A stretch of 64,000 nt of DNA from positions 744,001 to 808,000 of the forward strand of contig NZ_CP067394.1 of assembly GCF_004210215.2 (NCBI RefSeq), written 5' to 3'. The stretch is from Cryobacterium sp. SO1. Lineage in GTDB: Bacteria; Actinomycetota; Actinomycetes; Actinomycetales; Microbacteriaceae. The notes under the pieces were generated by a model. That model made no database searches. It was given only the letters and a program-made list of their open reading frames with translations, and was not told where the DNA came from. Positions 35,810 to 44,579 of this stretch are shown piece by piece. The translations under genes were made by a program, and so were the position numbers. Each line of letters opens with the position of its first letter. Position 1 is the stretch's first letter.

Positions 35810-37381
35810 ATGGTACGAAGGATCAACGCGAAGCTCGTGCTTCAGCTCAGAGCCGAAGGTATGACGGGGCGGGCGATCGCGATCGCGCAGGGCATGTCGC
35901 GCAAGAGTGTCTTGGCGGTGTTCGATGCCGCCGAGAAGGCTGGCATTGGCAATGACGGCCATGCCGGCCGCAGCGAGGCCGAGGTGTATGCGCTGCTGTT
36001 CCCTGGTCGGGGCGAGCACGAGAGTGTGTTCGTGCAGCCTGATTGGGACGGGGTGCATAGAGAGCTCGCCAAGGTCGGGGTGACGCTGAAGCTGCTCCAT
36101 GGCGAGTACGTCGACCGGTGCAAAGCGACGGGGCAGCCGGCGATGGGTTACGACCGGTTCTGCAAGTCCTACGCGGCCCATGCTCTGGTCACTGGGGCGG
36201 CGTCCCGGGTGGGCCACAAGGCCGGGCGGACGGTCGAGGTCGACTGGTCGGGGCCCACGATGCAGCTCGTCAACCCGGTCACGGGCGAGACGTCGCGGGT
36301 GTATTTGTTCGTCGCGTGCCTGCCGTTCTCGAGGTATGCGTTCGTCGAGCCAGCGCTGGATATGCGCCAAGACACCTGGCTGCTGGCGAACGTGGCGATG
36401 TTTGAGTGGTTCGGTGGAACGGTTCCTAGGATCGTGCCCGACAATCTGAAGACTGGCGTGATCAAGCACCCTCGCGAGGGTGAGGTCGTGTTGAACGAGG
36501 CCTACCGTCAGATGGCCGCGCATTACTCGGCCGCGGTGCTGCCGGGACGCCCCCGGTCACCAAAAGACAAACCGTCCGTGGAAAACACCGTCTCTCATGT
36601 TGCGACCTGGGTCATCGCCGGGTTGCGGAACCAGAGCTTCGGAACCCTTCCCGAGTTGAGGGCCGCGATCCGCGAACGCATTGATGCTTACAACCGGGAG
36701 CCGTTCCAGAAGCGTGCTGGTTCGCGCCTGAGTGTGTTCGAAAGCGAGGAAAAAGCGTTGCTGCGGCCGTTGCCGGCGGCTCCGTATGAGATCAGCCGGT
36801 GGATCATCGGGCGCCGGGTGCAGAAGAACGGGCATGTGGTTTGGGAGAAGAACTTCTACTCCGCCCCCTACGCGCATATCGGACAGGCCGTCGACCTGCG
36901 CATCACCGCCCAAGTGCTGGAGGTTTACCGGAATCACGAGCGGCTCACCAGCCATCTGTTGTTCGGCGATCATGTCGTGAACGAATACCGCACCAACGAT
37001 GCCGACCAGCCCCAGGGCGAGAAATATCGGGAGTGGGACACTGTCAGGATCCGGGCCTGGGCGGAGCGGGTCGGCCCGAACATGGTGACCGTGGTGAACA
37101 GGATCTTCGAGGCCGTGCCGGTGGAGGAGCAAGGCTTCGACGCCGCCCTGGCCGTGCTGCGGCTGAGCCGGCGCTACTCCAGCGAGCGAGTGGAAAGAGC
37201 GTGTCAGATCGCCCTGGAGGGTCGTGTTCGCTCGCCCCGGTATGCGCACTTGCAGCCGATCTTGGAGACCGGGCAAGACAAGACAGGCACCCGCAGGATT
37301 CCCCGTTTCGAGCCCACCGAGCCCGAACCGGGCGGATATGTCCGCGGGGCCGACTACTACGCCGGAGGCGGTGCACGATGA
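35810..37381 (+). CDS. istA: IS21-family transposase IstA
   Basis: A 523-residue transposase: N-terminal helix-turn-helix (MTGRAIAIAQGMSRKSVLAV), catalytic core with VEVDWSGPTMQLVNP (first Asp), RIVPDNLKTGVIK (second Asp) and the Glu in KPSVENTVSHV, followed by a C-terminal DNA-binding part. Complete. Its stop overlaps the istB start by ATGA. Confidence 0.95.
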   Translation: MVRRINAKLVLQLRAEGMTGRAIAIAQGMSRKSVLAVFDAAEKAGIGNDGHAGRSEAEVYALLFPGRGEHESVFVQPDWDGVHRELAKVGVTLKLLHGEYVDRCKATGQPAMGYDRFCKSYAAHALVTGAASRVGHKAGRTVEVDWSGPTMQLVNPVTGETSRVYLFVACLPFSRYAFVEPALDMRQDTWLLANVAMFEWFGGTVPRIVPDNLKTGVIKHPREGEVVLNEAYRQMAAHYSAAVLPGRPRSPKDKPSVENTVSHVATWVIAGLRNQSFGTLPELRAAIRERIDAYNREPFQKRAGSRLSVFESEEKALLRPLPAAPYEISRWIIGRRVQKNGHVVWEKNFYSAPYAHIGQAVDLRITAQVLEVYRNHERLTSHLLFGDHVVNEYRTNDADQPQGEKYREWDTVRIRAWAERVGPNMVTVVNRIFEAVPVEEQGFDAALAVLRLSRRYSSERVERACQIALEGRVRSPRYAHLQPILETGQDKTGTRRIPRFEPTEPEPGGYVRGADYYAGGGAR

Positions 37382-38130
37382 GCCGGCTCGATATCGAGAC
37401 CAAACGGAAACTCCGCGAGATGGGCGTGACCACTCTGTTGGACGCGTTCAACGCCCAGGACGATGTCCTGACGCTGGGTTTGGCGTTCGAGGAAAAGATC
37501 AAACTGGCCGTCGATGACGCCCACTCCGTCTTCACCCAAACCAAGGTCGAGGGCCTGATCCGCCGGGCGAACCTACGCTACCCGAACGCGGACCTGCGTC
37601 GCCTGGACCTCGTCGAGGAACGCGGCCTCGACCGGTCGATGATCGCCGGCCTGGGCACGTGCTCGTTCATCGACCGGCAGCAGAACGTCGTGTTCCAGGG
37701 CTTCACCGGGTCGGGGAAATCGTATCTGGGCTGCGCGCTGGCGAAAGCGGCCTGCCGGCACCGGGTGCGAGCGCACTACATCCGGATGCCAGAGCTCGAA
37801 GAGGCTTGGCAGCTGGCCCGCGATAAGCCGTCCGGGTCGACGAAGTTCCTGAACAAGTACGCCGCGTTCTCGCTGTTGGTGATCGATGAGTGGCTCCTGG
37901 ACGAGCCCGACGAGAGCACCAGGAGCATGCTGTTGGAGCTCCTGGAGCGGCGCTACGACCAGGCCTCAACGGTGTTCTGCACCCAGTACGCCCAGAAGGA
38001 TTGGCATCAGCGTCTCGGTTCCGGGGTTCACGCCGACGCGATCATGGACCGCATCGTGCACAACACCATCTGGGTCGAGACCGGCGGCCACAACATGAGA
38101 GAACACACCGCCGGCCAGCTCACGGCATAA
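37378..38130 (+). CDS. istB: IS21 helper ATPase IstB
   Basis: A 250-residue AAA+ ATPase: Walker A GFTGSGKSYLGCALAKAACR, Walker B SLLVIDEWLLD. IstB binds DNA and activates IstA. Starts at the ATG inside the istA stop codon region (ATGA). Complete. Confidence 0.95.
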   Translation: MSRLDIETKRKLREMGVTTLLDAFNAQDDVLTLGLAFEEKIKLAVDDAHSVFTQTKVEGLIRRANLRYPNADLRRLDLVEERGLDRSMIAGLGTCSFIDRQQNVVFQGFTGSGKSYLGCALAKAACRHRVRAHYIRMPELEEAWQLARDKPSGSTKFLNKYAAFSLLVIDEWLLDEPDESTRSMLLELLERRYDQASTVFCTQYAQKDWHQRLGSGVHADAIMDRIVHNTIWVETGGHNMREHTAGQLTA

Positions 38131-38453
38131 AACACTCGCGCGGTCGGGCGCCACTGGCCCCCGACCGCGCGACTGCGTGGCCCCCAAAGGCAATACCGGT
38201 GGCCCCCGAAGGCAATATTCACTGGCCCCCAAACCCGCAAATACTCAGGATAGAACCGAATCGCCCGCAGAAGTCCGTCTCTTTTTAGAGCGGCCCGGCG
38301 AATTGCTCTTCCCGGAGTGCCGTAGGCAGGCACCAGTAGTTCAACCTGCGTAACCGGATCAATGACCCGCGAATCATCGCTCACTCGCCAACAATAGGAC
38401 GCGGCTCGCTCTGATGGATAGAAGCCGCTGCCGACGGTCATTCCACGTGACTC

Positions 38454-38498
38454 TGTCTCGTGTTGCATGGATTTCGAGACGTGCAGCTTACGAGACAC
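38454..38498 (+). repeat. Array repeat, R half
   Basis: TGTCTCGTGTTGCATGGAT, TTCGAGACGTGCAGC, TTACGAGACACG. Corresponds to the copy at 30375 in the paralogous module but has diverged inside. Confidence 0.85.
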
Positions 38499-38579
38499 GT
38501 GTGCATCTTCCGGGGGCACGAAAGTCGTTGTTTCGCTCACGCGGGACGGCCAAGATGGACGCAACCGAGAGTGAGGCCT

Positions 38580-39224
38580 ATGCGATCAAACGCACCGATA
38601 CCTGGAGACCCGTGGCCGCACGACATGTTGCTCACCGTTGAGGATCGTCCTCACGCCCTCCTGGAAATGCTATGGATCAGGGAAGCGCATGCGCTTCAAC
38701 TTCAAGATGAAGACCTCCCTCCGCTCCTGTTGAACACGCCCGCACCCGTTCAGGATGCTGCGTTGAGTACCGATACTCGCGATGAGTGGGCGAGCGCCTG
38801 GCCCCGCATCTGGCATGCTGTCGTGGCGCACGCGGGTCGAGACATTGATTCACGACTATTCGTTGAGCTTCAAGCCACTGCAAACGGTTCGTCCGAACGT
38901 GCCAGTCTTCTGCATCGAATTGTCGGACCCAGCTGGCGCGACGAGTTCGGAGACAGCGCGTTCGAGAATGACTCGTACAGCGCCTGGTCACAAGTTGGGA
39001 TGGATGCTCAACTGGCAGCGATGTCGACGCGAATCGAAGACTCCCCGGAGCGACGCGATCTACCGCCGCTGATCTCCGCGTGGCATGCGGGCCTGACGAA
39101 GATCGTGACCATCCCATGTTCGGGTGAGTTCACGCACAGGATCAGCGACAACGCGCTTCTCATGACTGATGGAACGCGTGCGAACAGTGACAGCTACCGG
39201 CGCGCATTGAACACTTTCAACTGA
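38580..39224 (+). CDS. Hypothetical protein
   Basis: A 214-residue protein; I choose the ATG at 38580 (MRSNAPIPGDPWPHDMLLTV) because the longer frame runs back through the repeat. Acidic, with ALLEMLWIREAHALQLQDED, WPRIWHAVVAHAGRDIDSRL and GLTKIVTIPCSGEFTHRISD. No membrane segment. Family not recognised; the C-terminus resembles proteins of unknown function common in actinobacterial accessory regions. Confidence 0.55.
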   Translation: MRSNAPIPGDPWPHDMLLTVEDRPHALLEMLWIREAHALQLQDEDLPPLLLNTPAPVQDAALSTDTRDEWASAWPRIWHAVVAHAGRDIDSRLFVELQATANGSSERASLLHRIVGPSWRDEFGDSAFENDSYSAWSQVGMDAQLAAMSTRIEDSPERRDLPPLISAWHAGLTKIVTIPCSGEFTHRISDNALLMTDGTRANSDSYRRALNTFN

Positions 39225-39240
39225 CTATCCTCAGCTTGGA

Positions 39241-39354
39241 TGTCCCGAACCGCCACAGATGCGAGACATCTCACGCCGAGCCTCTCGCGGCTCCGATGAC
39301 CACACTCGGTGTCTCGTATCCCATGCCATCCGAGACAGATGGGTTGCGAGACAC
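39241..39354 (+). repeat. Array repeat, complete L+R (variant spacer)
   Basis: L: TGTCCCGAACCGCCACAGAT, GCGAGACATCTCACGCC. R: GTCTCGTATCCCATGCC, ATCCGAGACAGATGGG, TTGCGAGACACAG. The short CTCTCGCGGCTCC spacer is like that at 50865. Confidence 0.9.
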
Positions 39355-39393
39355 AGCCCGCTTTTAGAACCAGGGCTCTCATAGGCTGCGCCA

Positions 39394-39741
39394 CTAACCG
39401 CATGTACCCCCTTCGATCACCAACCATCCACCCGTGAGATGAGTGGCAGCGACCCAATCTTGTTCTCCCTGGAAGCGCACACGGCTATCCGATGAGCTTG
39501 TTTCGACCCAATCAGGGGCGGACAGATCAGTAGAGAGTCCTTCGGCCCGCTCCACCCATTCCCGCAATGCCTCGCGAGCACTAACCTCGCCGACCGCGTC
39601 TTCAGTGACGGCAGCTGACCACCTCGAGCCTCCGCAGTCCTGACCGCTTGGCGTGTCGTTTCCGGGGGTTCGCGCGCAACCGTTGAGCACCACAAGAGCA
39701 ACGCTGAGGACTGACAGCACTTTGACGACTTCGGATTTCAT
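39394..39741 (-). CDS. Small lipoprotein, first of a duplicated pair
   Basis: A 115-residue lipoprotein from the ATG behind GGAGGTGAC: signal MKSEVVKVLSVLSVALVVLN with lipobox cysteine in NGCART, then a small domain with DCGGSRWSAAVTEDAVGEVS, WVERAEGLSTDLSAPDWVET and a C-terminal Cys (VIEGGTCG). About 80 percent identical to the protein at 45799-46146. Function unknown; probably surface-exposed. Confidence 0.75.
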   Translation of the reverse strand: MKSEVVKVLSVLSVALVVLNGCARTPGNDTPSGQDCGGSRWSAAVTEDAVGEVSAREALREWVERAEGLSTDLSAPDWVETSSSDSRVRFQGEQDWVAATHLTGGWLVIEGGTCG

Positions 39742-39854
39742 GTCACCTCCGGAATTAGGGACAGAGTACCGGTCGTCCAAGGACTTTGGAACTTCCTCGG
39801 CACGAAGCCTGATTGCGCAATGCCTCGCAGGGACGGTTGCAGACGTCATCGTGT

Positions 39855-39982
39855 TGTCTCGAAACCCTACCGATACGAGACAGGTGAGGATGCGAGACAA
39901 ATCAGCTAGCGGCTCGTCGTGTGACAGGTGATCCCTTACGTCTCATATCCCATGGGTTTCGAGGCAGTTCGGTTATGGGACA
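39855..39982 (+). repeat. Array repeat, complete L+R
   Basis: L: TGTCTCGAAACCCTACCGAT, ACGAGACAGGTGAGGATGCG, AGACAAATCAGCTAGC. R: GTCTCATATCCCATGGG, TTTCGAGGCAGTTCGG, TTATGGGACAAC. Spacer of the GACAGGTGATCCC family. Confidence 0.93.
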
Positions 39983-40036
39983 ACAGCGGGCTGCAAGAAA
40001 TCTCGCCGTGTAGCCGATTGGCAAGCGCCGGGCGCG

Positions 40037-40516
40037 CTACTCAGGGGTGTCAAAGTCTTCTACATTTACCAGCACAAGGAATGTCGGCGCATTCGAGTCG
40101 CACTCATCGAAACCCGTTAACCGCGCAGGATCTGGGAACTCGTCGATTACCTCGCGATCAATGAGGTAGCCCCTACTCTCAGTCAGTTTTTCGCCGAGAG
40201 CGACGGTTCCATGCACGCTAATGACAGAAGCTTCGTCGGGCAGATACTGGTAACCGAGCGGCCAAATTATCGGGTGAACCGCACCGTCTGACAGCTCCAG
40301 GGCTACGCAGCCATCTACCACCGCGACCGTGCCAGCAACATCCTTGTACTCGTACTCTCCAGGAATGCTGCCTGTAATGATGCGCGCATCACTGAACGTT
40401 GTGGGGCTAGCGTCCGTGACGGTGGCCGAATCGCTATCCGTTGACTCCACGCATCCCGCAAGCAGAATCGTGGTCGCAAGCAATATCCCGGCTCCCCAAC
40501 GCTCTGACACCCTCAT
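40037..40516 (-). CDS. Small lipoprotein, unknown function
   Basis: A 159-residue lipoprotein: signal MRVSERWGAGILLATTILLA with lipobox cysteine in LAGCVE, a Ser/Thr-rich linker, then a compact domain (GTVAVVDGCVALELSDGAVH, WPLGYQYLPDEASVISVHGT, ARLTGFDECDSNAPTFLVL) with two Cys. The layout (VVDGCVAL, then IIWPLG) is reminiscent of the 17475 lipoprotein, suggesting a common fold. Start set at the ATG before the signal peptide. Confidence 0.7.
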   Translation of the reverse strand: MRVSERWGAGILLATTILLAGCVESTDSDSATVTDASPTTFSDARIITGSIPGEYEYKDVAGTVAVVDGCVALELSDGAVHPIIWPLGYQYLPDEASVISVHGTVALGEKLTESRGYLIDREVIDEFPDPARLTGFDECDSNAPTFLVLVNVEDFDTPE

Positions 40517-40571
40517 CCCGTCACGGTAGAACACTAAGCCACCTCCGCTGCGCATGGACCTGAACCTAACA

Positions 40572-40605
40572 GGCTCGCAGCCCATGGGATACGAGGCAGC
40601 TGGGT
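40572..40605 (+). repeat. Array repeat, truncated R half
   Basis: GGCTCGCAGCCCATGGG, then ATACGAGGCAGCTGGGTT; the closing ACGAGACA is missing because a lipoprotein gene fragment is joined directly here. Confidence 0.75.
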
Positions 40606-40606
40606 T

Positions 40607-40957
40607 GCATTCGCGTTGGCGGGTTGCGCCGTTACTTCAGGGGACACCGTAACCCCCGACGGAACAGTCACCACCATGATTGCAACGACTGGTTCTGGTC
40701 CGGCCGGCGCAGGTAACGAGGCGCTCCTGAAGGGCGAACTGACCATCACAGATGGGTGCGTGACGATCAACAGGACTTCCGTCCCAGTCTTCCCAAGCAC
40801 TGCGAGTTGGGACGGCACCACACTGAATTGGGAGGGGGTGGGTTACGTGTTGGGAGACATTATTGCTCTTTCCGGGGGAGAAGCTGACGTTGCCGGCGAC
40901 CTGCCAGCCGGATGCAAGTCGTTGACGGCATTCTACGCATCAGGTACCGCGGGATAG
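40607..40957 (+). pseudogene. Small lipoprotein, 5'-truncated copy
   Basis: Nearly identical to the lipoprotein at 17475-17870 from FALAGCAVTSGDTVTPDG onward, but the first 15 or so codons (start and hydrophobic core of the signal peptide) are absent; the sequence joins the truncated R half instead. Downstream similarity to the intact module runs on through the 3' region and the R half at 41028. Without a start and signal it should not be exported. Confidence 0.82.
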
Positions 40958-41027
40958 GGAACGGACTGTCACCCTTTCGCGTGCCAGCAAATCGTTGCCA
41001 ACTGCCGAGACGGCGGAGTGGGCTTGC

Positions 41028-41072
41028 TGCCTCACATCCCGCGGGTTTTGAGGCGCTTATGTTACGAGAAAC
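41028..41072 (+). repeat. Array repeat, R half
   Basis: TGCCTCACATCCCGCGGG, TTTTGAGGCGCTTATG, TTACGAGAAAC. Counterpart of the R half at 17941. Confidence 0.85.
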
Positions 41073-41103
41073 ATCTTTCCAAGCCTGACACGGGTCTCAC
41101 TTT

Positions 41104-41210
41104 TCAGTCAGGGTAACCGTCAACTCCAACTATCCATGCGGGCCCATCCCCACACGTATCAGGGAGGAGCTCGTCGACGATATCGGCGGGCGTCAGCAGT
41201 CGACTCTCTG
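41104..41210 (-). pseudogene. C-terminal fragment of a cassette gene
   Basis: Minus-strand reading gives a plausible protein end, LLTPADIVDELLPDTCGDGP then AWIVGVDGYPD and stop. Upstream it runs directly into the R half at 41211, so the rest of the gene is gone. Family not recognised. Confidence 0.4.
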
Positions 41211-41254
41211 TGTCTCGTATCCCATGGGATATGAGACACGTAAGATACGCGACG
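41211..41254 (+). repeat. Array repeat, R half
   Basis: TGTCTCGTATCCCATGGG, ATATGAGACACGTAAG, ATACGCGACG. Confidence 0.85.
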
Positions 41255-41297
41255 CTGTCGTCTGTAGCCGCCCCCGGCCAGGGGAGGGCAGGAATCC

Positions 41298-42091
41298 TTA
41301 GCGTGCGTTGACGAAGTCGCGCAGCGCGACGATCCATTGGTCGAATGCATCAAGGTGTGCATCGTGCGAGGCATCGGCAAGGTCCACACGCAAGACGTTC
41401 GCGCCGCGTGACACAAAGGTGCTTTTCTGCTCGTCCGTGAACATGCCCTGGTCGGCGCAAACGACGAGTGTCGGCGCGGCCACCGCTTGCCATTCCTCCC
41501 AGCGTGGGTCCGCTACCGCGGAAATGGCTGCGACCATGGCGTCGGGGTCGAAGCGTGGGTAGAAACCGTCCTGACGTTCCTGCAGATCTGCCGCCCATGC
41601 TTGAGTAAGGGGACCAACACCCAGCGCTGAGGAAGCCGATTCACGAGTCGTGAAAGGCACCTCCCACGAGCGGAAGAAGTCGCCCAATGCAGCGTGGTCT
41701 TCGGGGAATCCTCCGCCCTCGTTCGCTTCCAAGAGCACCAGGCGGCGCACCAAGTCTGGGCGAGCGGACGCGACGAGCATCGCGGTATGCGCTCCCATTG
41801 ACTGACCTACAAGGTCGACGGCATCGGACTGTTCGGCCTTGAGGACTCGGACTACATCATCAACGAACGCCTCTCGGGAGGTGTCCGCAGGGAGTTGCGT
41901 GCCGAGCCCGTGGCCGCGCTGATCAATCAGAACGACCTTCCGACCCGACAGCGCGCGCCGTTGGTACGAATTCCCGACTGCTCCCGGCGGGGCCATGCAA
42001 AATCACAACGGCGGGGCTAGTCCCGTCGCAAACCGAGTAGGAGATGGTCACGCCGTCATTCGCCGAAACTGTTGTCGCCCGTCGCGTTATT
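41298..42091 (-). pseudogene. Alpha/beta hydrolase, frameshifted and 5' truncated
   Basis: The main frame (232 residues) reads RRALSGRKVVLIDQRGHGLG, the nucleophile motif LVGQSMGAHTAMLVASARPD and the catalytic histidine in ADASHDAHLDAFDQWI. The N-terminal part, VTISYSVCDGTSPAVVILHG then PAGSSREFVPTAR (oxyanion strand), is in a different frame just upstream, so there is a frameshift near 41955. The 5' end meets the transposon at 42092 and has no start codon. Inactive as it stands. Confidence 0.82.
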
Positions 42092-42136
42092 TGACGATGT
42101 CGGCGTCATCTCTGGTGACGATGCCGGGTCATGAAA

Positions 42137-42167
42137 AAGCCCCGCCGGAGGATTCCGGCAGGGCTTT
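42137..42167 (-). terminator. Terminator of the transposon operon
   Basis: On the minus strand: AAGCCCTGCCGGA, a 4-base loop, TCCGGCGGGGCTT and TTTT. Just inside the left transposon end, 43 bases past the ATPase stop. Confidence 0.8.
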
Positions 42168-42209
42168 CGTCAGGATGGTGACGTGGTGGTCGTCAGCCGT
42201 GACGCGGGC

Positions 42210-43022
42210 TCACTCGCTGTTCTCGGTGATCGCCGATTGCGCGGCGGCCAGGTCGACGATCGCTTTATCGGCGGCGTAGGTCGCGATCAAAGCGGCAACG
42301 GCGAGGTTGTTCACCGCCCGCGGATAACCGCGCGATGCGAGGTGGATGGCATGGATCGCGTCGTCGGAGAAGAGCGGGTCGGACCGGCCCGCGAACTTCA
42401 AGTGCTGACGGACGTAATCCGTGGTGTCGCCTGCGTTCATCCCGGTGATTGTGTAGCGCGTGGAGATGCGTTGATCCAGCGCCGAGAGCACCGCGAGCTT
42501 GAGCCTGCGCCGCAGCGTCGGCTGGCCGATGAGCAGCATCGCGAAGTGCGAGCCCGTGTCCATATCGCTGTTGGTGAGCATGCGAAGGGCTTCCAAATCG
42601 GTGTTGGTGAGCAGGTGTGCTTCATCGATCACGACCACGGGCAGGCGGGCGCGTTCGTCGAGCTCCCCGGCGAGCAGCGCCGCAGTTTGCGAGGCGAGCA
42701 CTCCGGAGAAGAACGCGGGGGTGCCGCCGAGCGCGGTGACGATGCGAGTATGAATGCCGCGCATCGTGATCGTCGGATCGGGAATGTAGATCACCTGGTG
42801 CCGGGAGGGCTCCAGTTGAGCGAGGGCAGCGCGAACGGCGATGGTTTTCCCGGCGCCGACTTCACCGCTGATCACGCCGAGTTGGCGTTGACTGACGCAC
42901 CAATCGATGCGGGCAATCGCTTCCCGGTGCGAAGGGTGCGGGTGCAAGGCTTGCGGCGGAATGTCCCGGGCGAAGGGCATGCGGGTGAAACCGTAGTGCG
43001 ATTGCAGGGTGTCAATACTCAT
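42210..43022 (-). CDS. TniB/ExeA-like AAA ATPase of the transposon
   Basis: A 270-residue ATPase: N-terminal HYGFTRMPFARDIPPQAL (typical ExeA/TniB start), Walker A VISGEVGAGKTIAVRAAL, Walker B PVVVIDEAHLLTN, sensor LLIGQPTLRRRLK, and C-terminal lid RYTITGMNAGDTTDYV. It most likely selects target DNA for the transposase, as TnsC/TniB/MuB do. Start overlaps the transposase stop by ATGA. Confidence 0.9.
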   Translation of the reverse strand: MSIDTLQSHYGFTRMPFARDIPPQALHPHPSHREAIARIDWCVSQRQLGVISGEVGAGKTIAVRAALAQLEPSRHQVIYIPDPTITMRGIHTRIVTALGGTPAFFSGVLASQTAALLAGELDERARLPVVVIDEAHLLTNTDLEALRMLTNSDMDTGSHFAMLLIGQPTLRRRLKLAVLSALDQRISTRYTITGMNAGDTTDYVRQHLKFAGRSDPLFSDDAIHAIHLASRGYPRAVNNLAVAALIATYAADKAIVDLAAAQSAITENSE

Positions 43023-44548
43023 CGGACGGCCTCCTGGACGCTCGGCACGAAGACGACCGCGGCCCGTTTCGAGGTGGACGCTTTGACGAAACTGATCGGC
43101 TCGCCCGCCATGGTGCCCTTGTGACGGGTCTCGACCAGGCGGAGGTAGTCAATGCCGGAGACGGCGTTCTTCGCACCGGTCTCGATGCTGTCGGCAGCGG
43201 CCGTGGCGGCCTTTTTATGCACGTGCCGCCGGATCTCGCTCAAGACGGCGATGCCGGCCGGGACGCCGTTGCCGGCGGAGACGGTGATCAGCCCGGCGAG
43301 GTCGAAGGGGTCATAGACCAGCTCCACCCGTTTGCCGACGAGGAGCTGATCAACCTGGTAAGTGTTGGATTGCAACGACACCGTCGCGGACTTCGTCACG
43401 GTGCGGATCGTCGACCACCGGAACGCTTCCGCGATCTCGTCCCGCGATTTCCGCACCGGTTTGCGGCCGGCCCAGCTGGCGTCCCAGCGTTGCAAAGGTG
43501 TTTGCCCCGTCGTGGAGTGTGTGGCCTGGTGGTAAACCATCTCCACCCACGAGCTGAACAACGCATTCAACTCATCCAATGACGTCACCATGCTGCCCAC
43601 CCCGGCATCGACGACGCCGGTCGCGGTGTCGACGACGGTGATCTCGGTGAGGAACTGCGAGTTGACGGTGTTGAAGAACCGCTCGATCTTCCCGCGGCCC
43701 TGCGGACGATACGGCTTCGAATGCGTCAACCGTATTCCCAGGCGTGCGCAGGTCCGAGAGAGGGACTCATCAACAAAAGCGCTCCCGTTGTCGACATAGA
43801 TCGTGCCCGGAATACCGCGGGATTCCAACGCCGGGCGGAGGGCCGCCGTGAGGCGGACGGAGTCTTCGGCGTAGGCCCACCGGGCCGCGGTGACGAGGCG
43901 GGTGTGGTCATCGAGGAACGCGAACAGATACGTTTTCCGCCCGTTGATCCGGGGGCCGTGGAGGCCGTCACCGACCCACATTTCGTTGGGGTAGTCCGCT
44001 TCGAACCGGCCGAAGACCTCGCGGACTCCGGTCGGGAGTTCCAGCGTGCGGAAGTGCCGCAGCAACGTCGACTCGGAAGGTGCGTCGCCGAGGGTATCGA
44101 TCATGATGCGGCGCACCTGCGCTGAGGTGCGGGCGGGCCGCTCGCGTTTCAGGGTCGCGGCCAAGGACAGGATCTGCGCCGGCGTCACGGCGCCCTGGGC
44201 GCGGCCGCGGGGTTTCAACGCGTCGAACCCGCCGGCCCGCCAGGCCCGAATCCACCGGTCGATGGTGTCTTTAGAAACCGTCACCGTGCCGCCAAACGGC
44301 CCCGGATGCACCATCGCCGCGAGGTCCCGCACCATCGGACCGCGCTGCCGCGTCGTGACGCTGGCATCGGCGGCAGCGCGGATGAGCTGATACCGGAACA
44401 GGGCGATCTTCTCCGTCCGGTCGCGGCGCACTGCCGTTTCCGACGGTGACCCGGCCGGCACGAGCAAAGACACGGCAGGGCGTGCCGGGGAAACCCGCGG
44501 CACTGCCGGTGGCAGCGTCGGAGGGAGGGTCGGCGGTGTTGCGGGCAT
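43019..44548 (-). CDS. DDE integrase-type transposase (Mu/TniA-like)
   Basis: About 509 residues from the ATG at 44548 behind AGAGGA. N-terminal helix-turn-helix region (TVSKDTIDRWIRAWRAGGFD), rve-type core with MWVGDGLHGPRINGRKTYLF (first Asp), GTIYVDNGSAFVDES (second Asp), YRPQGRGKIERFFNTVNSQF (Glu), and a Mu-type C-terminal beta-barrel domain (KSATVSLQSNTYQVDQLLVG). Complete catalytic triad, probably active. Confidence 0.92.
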   Translation of the reverse strand: MPATPPTLPPTLPPAVPRVSPARPAVSLLVPAGSPSETAVRRDRTEKIALFRYQLIRAAADASVTTRQRGPMVRDLAAMVHPGPFGGTVTVSKDTIDRWIRAWRAGGFDALKPRGRAQGAVTPAQILSLAATLKRERPARTSAQVRRIMIDTLGDAPSESTLLRHFRTLELPTGVREVFGRFEADYPNEMWVGDGLHGPRINGRKTYLFAFLDDHTRLVTAARWAYAEDSVRLTAALRPALESRGIPGTIYVDNGSAFVDESLSRTCARLGIRLTHSKPYRPQGRGKIERFFNTVNSQFLTEITVVDTATGVVDAGVGSMVTSLDELNALFSSWVEMVYHQATHSTTGQTPLQRWDASWAGRKPVRKSRDEIAEAFRWSTIRTVTKSATVSLQSNTYQVDQLLVGKRVELVYDPFDLAGLITVSAGNGVPAGIAVLSEIRRHVHKKAATAAADSIETGAKNAVSGIDYLRLVETRHKGTMAGEPISFVKASTSKRAAVVFVPSVQEAVR

Positions 44549-44579
44549 GAAAGGTCCTCTCAAACAGTGAAGACGCCCA

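Larger units (their letters stand above)
35649..38247 (+). mobile_element. IS21-family insertion sequence, 2599 bp
   Basis: Ends TGAGTATTAGCGCTTCTGGG and (inverted) TGAGTATTTGCGGGTTTGGG, with 6-bp duplication GGATAG at 35643-35648 and 38248-38253. Several internal copies of TGGGGGCCAC near both ends are typical multiple terminal repeats. Carries istA and istB. Confidence 0.95.
35372..38384 (-). pseudogene. Hypothetical protein, second copy, split by an IS21-family element
   Basis: The N-terminal part lies at 38254-38384 (VSDDSRVIDPVTQVELLVPA, GTPGRAIRRAALKRDGLL) and the C-terminal part at 35372-35648 (HPWPLWDESRDVSAEDLGLS to HRGFEEFRP). Removing the 2599-bp element and one GGATAG restores an open frame equal in length to the intact paralogue at 29884-30291. 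Confidence 0.88.
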
